DNA of 5,224 nucleotides from Candidatus Altimarinota bacterium (GTDB lineage Bacteria > Patescibacteriota > Gracilibacteria > UM-FILTER-43-11), in contig JAOZLT010000110.1 in the NCBI GenBank assembly GCA_029934675.1, positions 1 to 5,224 on the forward strand, written 5' to 3'. The notes beneath the pieces were generated by a model. It searched no databases. It was not told the origin of the DNA and saw only the letters and a list, made by a program, of their open reading frames with translations. The position numbers were made by a program, and so were the translations under genes. Numbering within the stretch: position 1 is the stretch's first letter; every line of letters begins with the position of its first letter. Below, piece by piece: positions 1 through 4,980 of the stretch.

Positions 1-39
1 TTCAATCAATTGATTTCTATGTTCCATTTTATTTAGCAT
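1..39 (-). CDS. Start of an unidentified gene, cut by the window edge
   Basis: Only the first 13 codons are present (MLNKMEHRNQLIE). The start is chosen because the ATG at 37-39 is preceded on the minus strand by a strong Shine-Dalgarno, AAGGAG, with a 6-nt spacer (AAGGAGCAGAAATG), one of the best ribosome-binding sites in the window. It is the next gene downstream of the primase-like gene in the same direction, separated from it by about 150 nt. Too little protein is visible for any functional statement. Confidence 0.6.
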   Translation of the reverse strand, partial: MLNKMEHRNQLIE

Positions 40-190
40 TTCTGCTCCTTGTTTTTAATTTAGTGAATTGAAGCCAACTACGGCAACTATAGACACAGAG
101 AGAATCCCAACATTCACGGAATCTTAAGATCCCCCCAGTTTGTTTTCAATTCTGAGGAAAAGGAAACCTCTCTCTATCTAACCACCAGGA
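40..190 (-). other. Intergenic spacer with an imperfect long-range hairpin
   Basis: This spacer lies between the primase-like gene and the next minus-strand gene and contains no ORF I can support. Read as minus-strand RNA, positions 168-180 (TAGATAGAGAGAG) can pair with 90-104 (TTCTCTC, two unpaired bases, TGTCTA). That gives 13 bp with two G-U pairs and a 2-nt bulge, enclosing about 60 nt. Inside is a small hairpin at 118-132 (GGATC, TTAA loop, GATTCC with one bulged T) that includes the palindrome ATCTTAAGAT. There is no U-tract after any stem, so this is not a classic intrinsic terminator. A processing or stability element is possible but unproven. A weak promoter-like pair (TTGCCG, 18 nt, TAAATT) lies just before the downstream SD. 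Confidence 0.3.
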
Positions 191-1618
191 TTAACGCCAT
201 CTCCAGCGGCCGTTAATCCATTTCTTAGGTTTTCTATAAAAGAAATCACTTTCTTCTAAAACCACATCTTTATACTTGGTACCTAACTTTGGAGCACCCA
301 TATCAGGGGCTTCCTGTTTTATATTTTGTTCTATTTTTTGAAAACTCAATATCGTTTCAGCCTGTTTGTGCGTAGTACCGGTATGAATTTTCCTAGAACA
401 TACCGGTCTCTCCTGCTCTACAACACCGCGTTCTTTTAACTCCCGCACCGTTCTATAAATAGTCATACTTTTTGAATCCGCCCAGAAATCACCATCATCT
501 GTCCGTATATGATTGAATTCACTACTATCTTCCACCCAAACCTCATCCAAGATATTAAAAGTTATGATCAATTTGTAACCTATGTTGGTGTGGTGGACAC
601 CGGCGCTCCAAAAAGTAATACTCTCTTTATTATTGAATACCTGGATTCCAAAACTTTTAAATTGCATGAATGCGTCCCGACCAAGATGTTTATTCTTTGG
701 AATACCACCGATTTTACTATCATCAATCCAATACTTCCTATTGTCAAATAATTGTAATATATGAATTTTATCTGCACCACCGGAATCATTAATTGGTAAG
801 GTACTCCCACCGACCCATCTGTAATATTCGGAATCTCCTTTGATTTCGTTACCACCCCTGGTGAAAACTTGATCTTTGGCGGCCCGTACCAACTTAAAAT
901 AGCATAAATTATTATCTGTATCGAAACTACCTTCAATACTCGTTTGATAATCAATCCTATCCTGCGTTGAGTTATCGACTTCCAATAATTTATCTAAATC
1001 GTACTCTTTCCCTGACATCAAACAATCTCCATCTTGGGAATATAAAAAACCACCTAAATTTTTAGAATGCATATGATAATCAAAACTGGTTTTATCAATA
1101 AAGGGTTCCGCCTCTGGTAATATTTCTAGGAAAGCATCGGCTTCATTTCTATTGATTCTAACGCAGACTTCACCTGCGTGTTTAAACGTATTAAGTATGA
1201 CACCGGTTGAAATTAATTCGCCGTTTTCCATCGTAAAGGGTCTTTTATAAATAATGCGATACTTACCAGGCGTTCCAGATTTACTACGACTTAGGTAAAA
1301 GGCCTTTCCAGCACTAGATAAGGCCTTTATTATATCATCTGGTGTCAATATCTTTCCATTATAGCTATCGCCAGCTGGAACTCTAGGTAAATCAATATCT
1401 ATATAACCCAGGTTGGTCATTCCTATCATATTATCTTTAGTTCTATGTCCGTCCTTAAATACCCAACCAGTAAACCCCAGCTTTGAAAAATTCAAAGGTT
1501 TATTGAAATCAAAATCCGCCAACTTAAAACCATAAGTACAATTACCGTGTTTTTTACTGATTTCGGAGCTAACACTTAACTTATCTTGATACTCCTGTTT
1601 CCTTACTAAATCAAACAT
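191..1618 (-). CDS. Putative AEP-type DNA primase / replication initiator (no helicase domain)
   Basis: 475 aa. Residues about 60-190 resemble the catalytic core of archaeo-eukaryotic primases (AEP/PriS-like, as in many phage and plasmid primases). GYIDID (71-76) fits metal-binding motif I (hhDhD). SKSGTPGKYRIIY (112-124) fits motif II, but with Arg121 where most members have His. FIDKTSFD (173-180) fits motif III, with Asp175. Residues 263-325 (SEYYRWVGGSTL, then KNKHLGRDAFMQFKSFG) resemble the PriCT-type helical region that follows such cores. Residues 375-405 (SMTIYRTVRELKERGVVEQ) look like a winged helix. There is no Walker A motif, so no helicase is fused. The C-terminus is aromatic and basic (NGRWRWR). 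The ATG at 1616-1618 follows AAAAGG at a 6-nt spacing and overlaps the upstream stop by 8 nt (ATGTTTGA), implying translational coupling. The fold assignment is inference from motifs. A diverged RepB/VirE-like replication protein is the main alternative. Confidence 0.55.
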   Translation of the reverse strand: MFDLVRKQEYQDKLSVSSEISKKHGNCTYGFKLADFDFNKPLNFSKLGFTGWVFKDGHRTKDNMIGMTNLGYIDIDLPRVPAGDSYNGKILTPDDIIKALSSAGKAFYLSRSKSGTPGKYRIIYKRPFTMENGELISTGVILNTFKHAGEVCVRINRNEADAFLEILPEAEPFIDKTSFDYHMHSKNLGGFLYSQDGDCLMSGKEYDLDKLLEVDNSTQDRIDYQTSIEGSFDTDNNLCYFKLVRAAKDQVFTRGGNEIKGDSEYYRWVGGSTLPINDSGGADKIHILQLFDNRKYWIDDSKIGGIPKNKHLGRDAFMQFKSFGIQVFNNKESITFWSAGVHHTNIGYKLIITFNILDEVWVEDSSEFNHIRTDDGDFWADSKSMTIYRTVRELKERGVVEQERPVCSRKIHTGTTHKQAETILSFQKIEQNIKQEAPDMGAPKLGTKYKDVVLEESDFFYRKPKKWINGRWRWR

Positions 1619-2348
1619 CGCTAGCCTTTTCTGACCACATCATTAAATCCCAAAGCGCGGTCCGCAATAAAGGATCGATTAAATTTGGATATAAGATATC
1701 AAAAGCCGGTGTCATTCCCAAACGATAATAATATTTACCCACCATCTTTGATTGCCTGTGGGACAAAGACTTATAATCCTGGTCAGACATATTATTAAGT
1801 TGTGGTTTTGTAAGATTATCATGCGCTGAAATTACTTCACAAAAACTAAAATAAGCATGAAACCGAATCCAACGGTCATTTATAGTCTTATCTTTAAAAC
1901 CTTCCTCGATATCGATACCTCGGACTTCTTCAAATAAATATTCAAAGTCATATTCATAAATAAGCATGAAAGCTTTTATCATATCTTCAAATAGTATTTT
2001 ATGATCCACATGCTCCTCAATCCCGGCATTAAATTTACAAATATAACTTCCAACTAAAATCCTAAAAGCCTGTTTTACTTTACCCACCTTGGGGTTGGCT
2101 TTTATTGCGCGATTATAACTAAAGTTTTTTATGATATCCTTAAATATAAATAAAAATTGTGGTTGCCCGTACAAACGGTTGTTTTCCCATCCGACCGTAA
2201 CTTTATCCTTCTCTTTAAAATAATCCCACCACGCATAATGATTTTGCATTTTATGAATTAACCAATCATGATCTAGTTCACTCGCCGTTCCATTAACCGT
2301 CTCCGCTAAGATACGTTTGCAGTTTTCCAACTGATTTTTTTTCGTCAT
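1611..2348 (-). CDS. Hypothetical protein, 245 aa, next to the primase-like gene
   Basis: I do not recognise this family. The protein is soluble-looking, mostly helical and rich in aromatics (WLIHKMQNHYAWWDYFKEKD at 29-48; YEYDFEYLFEEV at 131-142), with no membrane segment, signal peptide, P-loop or zinc-binding cysteine pattern. His and Asp residues are scattered (DHDWL 26-30, EEHVDHKILF 111-120, HDNL 176-179), but they do not form a nuclease motif I can name. It starts 2 nt after the stop of the 57-aa gene. The SD AAAAAGG lies within the last codons of that gene. Its own end overlaps the start of the primase-like gene by 8 nt. The tight coupling suggests a replication-linked partner, but this is context only. 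Confidence 0.8.
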   Translation of the reverse strand: MTKKNQLENCKRILAETVNGTASELDHDWLIHKMQNHYAWWDYFKEKDKVTVGWENNRLYGQPQFLFIFKDIIKNFSYNRAIKANPKVGKVKQAFRILVGSYICKFNAGIEEHVDHKILFEDMIKAFMLIYEYDFEYLFEEVRGIDIEEGFKDKTINDRWIRFHAYFSFCEVISAHDNLTKPQLNNMSDQDYKSLSHRQSKMVGKYYYRLGMTPAFDILYPNLIDPLLRTALWDLMMWSEKASDV

Positions 2349-2350
2349 TT

Positions 2351-2524
2351 CTAACCTTTTTCTATGTAATCTGTAACAATCTCCGTTGTTACCACGGTTA
2401 TTTTATTTCTCTCTTTATAAGCTTGCCACGCTTCCGCTTCCAAGAATTCAAGCATGCTTTCTTCTTCTTTAAATATAGTTTGGCTTTTAGTTCCAACCGG
2501 ATCCGCATACCATGACTCAGTCAT
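2351..2524 (-). CDS. Small hypothetical protein, 57 aa
   Basis: This short gene fills what would otherwise be a 168-nt gap. It reads ATG (2522-2524) to TAG (2351-2353) and encodes a 57-residue acidic protein beginning MTESWYADPVGTKSQTIFKE and ending TDYIEKG, with a probable amphipathic helix around residues 18-40 (FKEEESMLEFLEAEAWQAYK). Support: the start overlaps the upstream stop by 8 nt (ATGACTGA), the stop leaves only 2 nt before the next ATG, and the same start junction (AATGACTGAGTCA) is used by the 184-aa gene. It has no good SD of its own (only GGTGGGTGA upstream), so initiation probably depends on coupling. Function unknown. Confidence 0.75.
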   Translation of the reverse strand: MTESWYADPVGTKSQTIFKEEESMLEFLEAEAWQAYKERNKITVVTTEIVTDYIEKG

Positions 2525-2798
2525 TTAAATCACCCACCACATACGATAAAGTCAATATATTATCACTTACTAAGGATAGCGATTCTGCAACCCATTGGCT
2601 CCCAACCACATTCACATCACCTGCATAAATAACACTAGTAGATTTTACGAGATCACCGACTAGCCCTGGATTAGCTTTTGCAAACCCCTCTCCAAATTTA
2701 TTATCGATTCTAATGATAGCTTCATCTAAAAAATCATCCATCACCATGGAGGCCTGTCTAATTAATGTTTCCCAACTTGCGTCAATTTTTGTACTCAT
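2517..2798 (-). CDS. Small hypothetical phage-type protein, 93 aa
   Basis: 93 aa. Residues 20-55 (MDDFLDEAIIRIDNKFGEGF, then AKANPGLVGDLV) form two helices around the pattern FGxGFAKxNPxLV. This looks like a type of small hypothetical protein frequent in marine and environmental phage genomes, but that is an impression from memory rather than a search result. The C-terminal half (SLSLVSDNILTLSYVVGDL) is also probably helical. There are no catalytic motifs. The start (2796-2798) has the SD AAAAGGA about 5 nt upstream (AAAAGGATACAGATG). The gene overlaps the end of the 184-aa gene by 17 nt and its stop overlaps the start of the 57-aa gene by 8 nt, so it sits inside a coupled translational chain. 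Confidence 0.8.
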   Translation of the reverse strand: MSTKIDASWETLIRQASMVMDDFLDEAIIRIDNKFGEGFAKANPGLVGDLVKSTSVIYAGDVNVVGSQWVAESLSLVSDNILTLSYVVGDLND

Positions 2799-3336
2799 CT
2801 GTATCCTTTTGTGTTTTGTTTAAGGTTGGCCCCGCGGCATGCTTTACGATTTTATCTTTTAACATTCGAAGAAATAATTTTTCCTTTAATGTTAATTCAT
2901 CAAATTGTTGTTTGTCTAATAATTCAACCTTGTCAAAGGTAAACGCATAATCAGAATCTAAGAGGCTCAATGTATGTAAAATAGTTCTAGGTAATATTAT
3001 ATCTTTATCTTCTGATTCCAAAAGAATAAAATAATCCTTATCATTTTCTAACAACTTACATATATCACTGATTTTTGCGTTATTATCAGGGTTTATCGAT
3101 TCGTCGTATCTCATTTTTTTAGCTTCTAAAAAAGCGCTTTGAATTCTCCGAAATGTCTCTAAATCTTCAATGGTTTTGATACTCTCGATGTAGCTTTCCA
3201 AATCAAAAACCTCCAGAAAATCATCTAAATACCCAGATTGTCTTTCTAATAAATCGTATGCATCTTCACTTGGTAATAAACGCCACCCAAAGTCCCACTC
3301 TATTTCTAAAAATGTATTCAATTCTGACTCAGTCAT
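2782..3336 (-). CDS. Hypothetical acidic protein, 184 aa
   Basis: 184 aa, strongly acidic and largely helical (EDAYDLLERQSGYLDDFLEV at 24-43; SIKTIEDLETFRRIQSAFLE at 52-71), then a more basic C-terminus (LKEKLFLRMLKDKIVKHAAG at 150-169). No membrane span, cysteine cluster or nucleotide-binding motif is visible, and I do not recognise the family. The start at 3334-3336 is supported by GAGG upstream (GAGGGACATATAATG) and by the 8-nt overlap ATGACTGA with the stop of the 65-aa gene. The end overlaps the 93-aa gene by 17 nt. Acidic helical small proteins in phage early regions often act by binding host proteins, but nothing here shows that directly. Confidence 0.8.
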   Translation of the reverse strand: MTESELNTFLEIEWDFGWRLLPSEDAYDLLERQSGYLDDFLEVFDLESYIESIKTIEDLETFRRIQSAFLEAKKMRYDESINPDNNAKISDICKLLENDKDYFILLESEDKDIILPRTILHTLSLLDSDYAFTFDKVELLDKQQFDELTLKEKLFLRMLKDKIVKHAAGPTLNKTQKDTDEYKN

Positions 3337-3526
3337 TATATGTCCCTCTAGCGTCTAAAGATTTCTGTTCTTTCTTTAAATTTTTAGTCATACGTCTAAT
3401 ATTATTAAGTAAATCCATTTCCTCTATATAACCATCCGGTACTTTATACCAGTAGATATCGGGTTCGGGTTCTAATAATTCAAACATCAAATCATTGATT
3501 ATCTTTAATTTCTTCTGTCTTTTCAT
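3329..3526 (-). CDS. Small hypothetical protein, 65 aa
   Basis: 65 aa with a basic N-terminus (MKRQKKLKIINDLMFELLEP), a short Tyr/Trp-containing middle (PDIYWYKVPDGYIEEMDLL) and a basic helix after it (NNIRRMTKNLKKEQKSLDAR). This is consistent with a small nucleic-acid- or protein-binding factor, though no family is recognised. The ATG at 3524-3526 has a clear SD (AAGGACCAAAAATG). It is the first gene after the 144-nt structured gap, and its stop is embedded in the start of the next gene (ATGACTGA). It may therefore set the initiation rate for the coupled run 3526 to 191. Confidence 0.75.
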   Translation of the reverse strand: MKRQKKLKIINDLMFELLEPEPDIYWYKVPDGYIEEMDLLNNIRRMTKNLKKEQKSLDARGTYND

Positions 3527-3670
3527 TTTTGGTCCTTGTGTATTTAATTAGGGACAGACCGCGTTTAAGGTCTGCTTATCCATACCTGCTATAGGATTTA
3601 GTGCTAGAATATCACTAGCCGATCCAGTCTTAGACTGGTCGCTTCCGGTATATTACCCCCGGTGGGTCAA
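3527..3670 (-). other. Intercistronic region with successive hairpins (possible RNA element)
   Basis: This 144-nt gap in an otherwise gap-free cluster contains several stems. 3555-3560/3569-3574 is CAGACC...GGTCTG with an 8-nt loop, extendable by GGA/TCC across a 4-nt bulge. 3603-3607/3615-3619 can pair as GCTAG...CTAGC, with a GGAT/ATCC closing pair at 3594-3597/3622-3625. 3624-3629/3633-3638 is CCAGTC-TTA-GACTGG, extendable to 8 bp with one bulge. A weaker CCGG/CCGG or GGTA/TACC stem lies at 3645-3662. No uridine tract follows any stem, so simple intrinsic termination is unlikely. Candidates are an RNase III processing site, a stabilising 3' end, a small RNA or an origin-like element. It lies directly upstream of the SD of the 65-aa gene. 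Confidence 0.45.
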
Positions 3671-3874
3671 TTAATCTCTACTATCAAGAATACGCTTGAT
3701 CTGATTATCCAACGCCAATCTAAGCGCAGAATCTCTAAAATTATGACAAACCATTTCTCTACGCAATCCGAGTAAAGTATTATAGTGCCGCGTTGTCGTT
3801 GATCTACGCATAATATATTTGCGCAATTTATCTCGATCGCGTTCTGTCTTTTCTTTGCGAGCCAGTTCAAACAT
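3671..3874 (-). CDS. Small basic hypothetical protein, 67 aa
   Basis: 67 aa, strongly basic (about 18 Arg/Lys against 10 Asp/Glu) and helical throughout (MFELARKEKTERDRDKLRKY; LGLRREMVCHNFRDSALRLA), fitting a small nucleic-acid-binding protein. Family not recognised. The start ATG (3872-3874) lies 2 nt after the TAG of the 53-aa gene. The nearest SD-like element (AGGAG) is about 14 nt away, too far for normal use, so coupling is likely. Its first residues MFELARKE resemble the primase-like protein's MFDLVRKQ, and the two genes share the 13-nt start junction TAGCGATGTTTGA. An alternative frame with a TTG start over the same bases gives a less protein-like sequence and is taken as a shadow. Confidence 0.65.
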   Translation of the reverse strand: MFELARKEKTERDRDKLRKYIMRRSTTTRHYNTLLGLRREMVCHNFRDSALRLALDNQIKRILDSRD

Positions 3875-3876
3875 CG

Positions 3877-4038
3877 CTATGATAACAACTCCTGCAGCTC
3901 TAGTTTCTTTATCGAAATCAAATGCAGTCTAGCTTCATCGTCATATCTAAAAGCGTCTGAAAACATACACGCCAGGCTTTCGAGTTCTTTGATTTCCGCC
4001 TCCGTTTCTCTAATCATAAATTGTAAATCGTCGTTCAT
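3877..4038 (-). CDS. Small acidic coiled-coil-like protein, 53 aa
   Basis: A short gene: ATG at 4036-4038, TAG at 3877-3879. The protein (MNDDLQFMIRETEAEIKELE at 1-20, ending KKLELQELLS) is acidic (about 13 Asp/Glu to 6 Arg/Lys) and has a heptad-like spacing of hydrophobics, suggesting an amphipathic helix or coiled coil. The start is strongly supported by the SD AAAAAGGACACAAAATG, of the same style as the neighbouring genes, and by the stop lying 2 nt before the next start. No family is recognised. The pairing of a tiny acidic with a tiny basic gene is noted, without evidence that they interact. Confidence 0.7.
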   Translation of the reverse strand: MNDDLQFMIRETEAEIKELESLACMFSDAFRYDDEARLHLISIKKLELQELLS

Positions 4039-4065
4039 TTTGTGTCCTTTTTTTTTATATTTTTA

Positions 4066-4071
4066 ATTATA
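4066..4071 (-). promoter_or_regulatory. Possible -10 element (TATAAT) before the small-gene run
   Basis: The 56-nt gap between the endonuclease-like gene and the 53-aa gene holds, on the minus strand, an exact TATAAT within TAGTATATAATTAAAA, about 28 nt from the ATG. The hexamer 17 nt upstream (GCGTAC) is a poor -35 and there is no TGn extension. In A+T-rich DNA such a match can arise by chance. If real, it would allow the replication run to be transcribed independently of the endonuclease gene. Confidence 0.25.
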
Positions 4072-4094
4072 TACTAAATCTCCTGAAAGTACGC

Positions 4095-4835
4095 TTAAAT
4101 CCAGCGAAATCCTTTTACGATCTTTCCAGTTTTTTTAGCTGTGCTGATGTTAGCGCCACACTTTAATCCAACCGAGATTCCGGCGGCATAATTTGATTCA
4201 TAAGTGCAAATAGTATACCCGGTCTTTGGATCGATCTGATAAGTTGTCTTTAACTTTGGCACCGAACAGGCTTTGCTTTTAGAAGCAGCTCGAATGGGAT
4301 CAGCAGCAAGTTCAGCATTTGCCTTTAGAGCCGCTTTCGACATATTTGCGCTTCTTGATACACTCCTAACTGGATCAGCTGAAATTTCGGCCTGTACTTT
4401 TGATTGTGCTCTCGACAACTTAGCGCTTTTCGAAGCAGCTCTAACAGGATCAGCTGAAATTTCGGCATTTGCTTTAAACGCCGCTTTCGAACAGGCTTCC
4501 CTTTTCGAGGCAGCTCTAACAGTATCAGCTGCAATTTCAGCCTGTGCTTTAACAGCCGCTTTAGAACATGCCTCGCTTTTTGCGGCAGCTCTAATTGGGT
4601 CAGCTGCAATATCGGCTAATGCCTTAATCGTAGTACTATATCTAGCGGTATCAACTTTATAGTCATGTTTCTTTTGTAGAACTCTCTCCATGCTAGAGGC
4701 TAATTCTAAAACATCTGTCTCGAATAATACTTTACAATCTTCTTCCTTATGTCCTTGTTCAATGACTCGCTGCGGCCATCGGCTGGTGCAGCCGATCTTT
4801 ATCCCCGGCACCTCGTATACAATGTACTTCTTCAT
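4095..4835 (-). CDS. Putative modular GIY-YIG-type endonuclease with tandem repeats and NUMOD1-like C-terminus
   Basis: 246 aa in three parts. Residues 1-65 resemble a GIY-YIG nuclease core: YIVYEVPG (4-11) stands for the GIY strand, IKIGCTSRW (12-20) for the YIG strand (Lys in place of Tyr), with Arg19/Arg23 and Glu50 (SSMERVLQKK) at the places of the catalytic Arg and Glu. Residues 74-196 are four full and one partial 25-residue repeats around AEISADPVRAASKS. Residues 199-246 (YQIDPKTGYTICTYESNYAA, then TAKKTGKIVKGFRWI) match the pattern of NUMOD1/IENR1 helix-turn-helix modules of homing endonucleases (YxxD.TG..I..Y.S...A ... G...GFRW). The likely role is sequence-specific DNA cleavage, either homing or exclusion of related phages. 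Start: SD AAAAGGA lies about 7 nt from the ATG. It follows the structured leader at 4852-4980. The substituted YIG tyrosine leaves activity uncertain. The domain calls are by motif only. Confidence 0.65.
   Translation of the reverse strand: MKKYIVYEVPGIKIGCTSRWPQRVIEQGHKEEDCKVLFETDVLELASSMERVLQKKHDYKVDTARYSTTIKALADIAADPIRAAAKSEACSKAAVKAQAEIAADTVRAASKREACSKAAFKANAEISADPVRAASKSAKLSRAQSKVQAEISADPVRSVSRSANMSKAALKANAELAADPIRAASKSKACSVPKLKTTYQIDPKTGYTICTYESNYAAGISVGLKCGANISTAKKTGKIVKGFRWI
4248..4616 (-). repeat. Tandem 75-bp coding repeats (4 full plus 1 partial)
   Basis: These encode residues 74-196 of the endonuclease-like protein. The full units start at residues 74, 99, 124 and 149, and a truncated fifth starts at 174. 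Each unit follows A-[ED]-[IL]-[AS]-A-D-[PT]-[VI]-R-[AS]-[AV]-[AS]-[KR]..., then SKA, then K[AV][QN]. The nucleotide copies are diverged but clearly alignable (for example the recurring gatcagctgaaatttcggc on the plus strand). They probably arose by in-frame tandem duplication and form a helical linker or DNA-contacting rod. Long ORFs in other frames here are by-products of the repeat. Confidence 0.85.
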
Positions 4836-4851
4836 TTTTTGATCCTTTTAC

Positions 4852-4980
4852 GACAGGAAAGCCTGCCTCTTTTATTAAGCTCTTGAATGAACTTTCGACC
4901 TGCCTCTACTACTGGTGATCAAACCAATTCGAGACAGGACTTTCAAGAGCCCGCTTAAAAAAGACAGGTCGAAAATTCAT
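4852..4980 (-). promoter_or_regulatory. Putative structured leader RNA with competing stems
   Basis: Stems in minus-strand RNA: Y, 4960-4980 with 4887-4907, 21 continuous pairs including three G-U; X, 4942-4949 with 4880-4887 (8 bp), continued by 4954-4958 with 4875-4879 across a 4-nt bulge; Z, 4931-4944 with 4857-4869, 13 bp and one bulge; I, 4931-4938 with 4899-4906, 8 bp; O, 4957-4968 with 4862-4873, 12 bp; H, 4852-4857 with 4862-4867, a 4-nt-loop hairpin; and an apical TGGT/ACCA at 4913-4926. O+X+I+apical nest into one long hairpin. Y+H form an incompatible alternative in which H lies 2 nt from the SD of the endonuclease-like gene. Y, X and Z cross one another. This suggests a regulatory switch or a folded DNA site. 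No known riboswitch or ribozyme consensus was recognised. Confidence 0.55.

Noticed and set aside
81..180. Rho-independent terminator after the primase-like gene
   Set aside because: No GC-rich stem followed by a U-tract is present in minus-strand orientation.
509..954. Plus- and minus-strand ORFs inside the primase-like gene
   Set aside because: They overlap a long ORF with recognisable motifs, lack ribosome-binding sites and have no protein-like features.
2765..2950. Plus-strand ORF of 61 codons opposite the 184-aa gene
   Set aside because: It is antisense to two well-supported coupled genes, has no SD, and its composition (Cys/Phe/Asn-rich) is typical of a shadow.
3527..3670. tRNA gene in the hairpin-rich gap
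   Set aside because: The hairpins are successive and not cloverleaf. One loop has only 3 nt, and there is no T-loop (GTTCRA) or D-loop pattern on either strand.
3667..3870. TTG-started frame overlapping the 67-aa gene
   Set aside because: The chosen frame has an ATG, a coupled upstream stop and a shared start junction. The alternative has none of these and reads like shadow translation.
4273..4662. Long plus-strand ORF (129 codons) and a minus-strand alternative frame over the repeat region
   Set aside because: Both are mirror products of the 75-bp coding repeats. They give low-complexity Ala/Leu or Arg/Leu-rich proteins, have no SD, and lie fully inside the endonuclease-like gene.
4858..4968. 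CRISPR-like array from the repeated CCTGTC/GGCAGG motifs
   Set aside because: The repeats are only 6-9 nt, occur in both orientations and are unevenly spaced. They act as stem arms, not as direct repeats with spacers.
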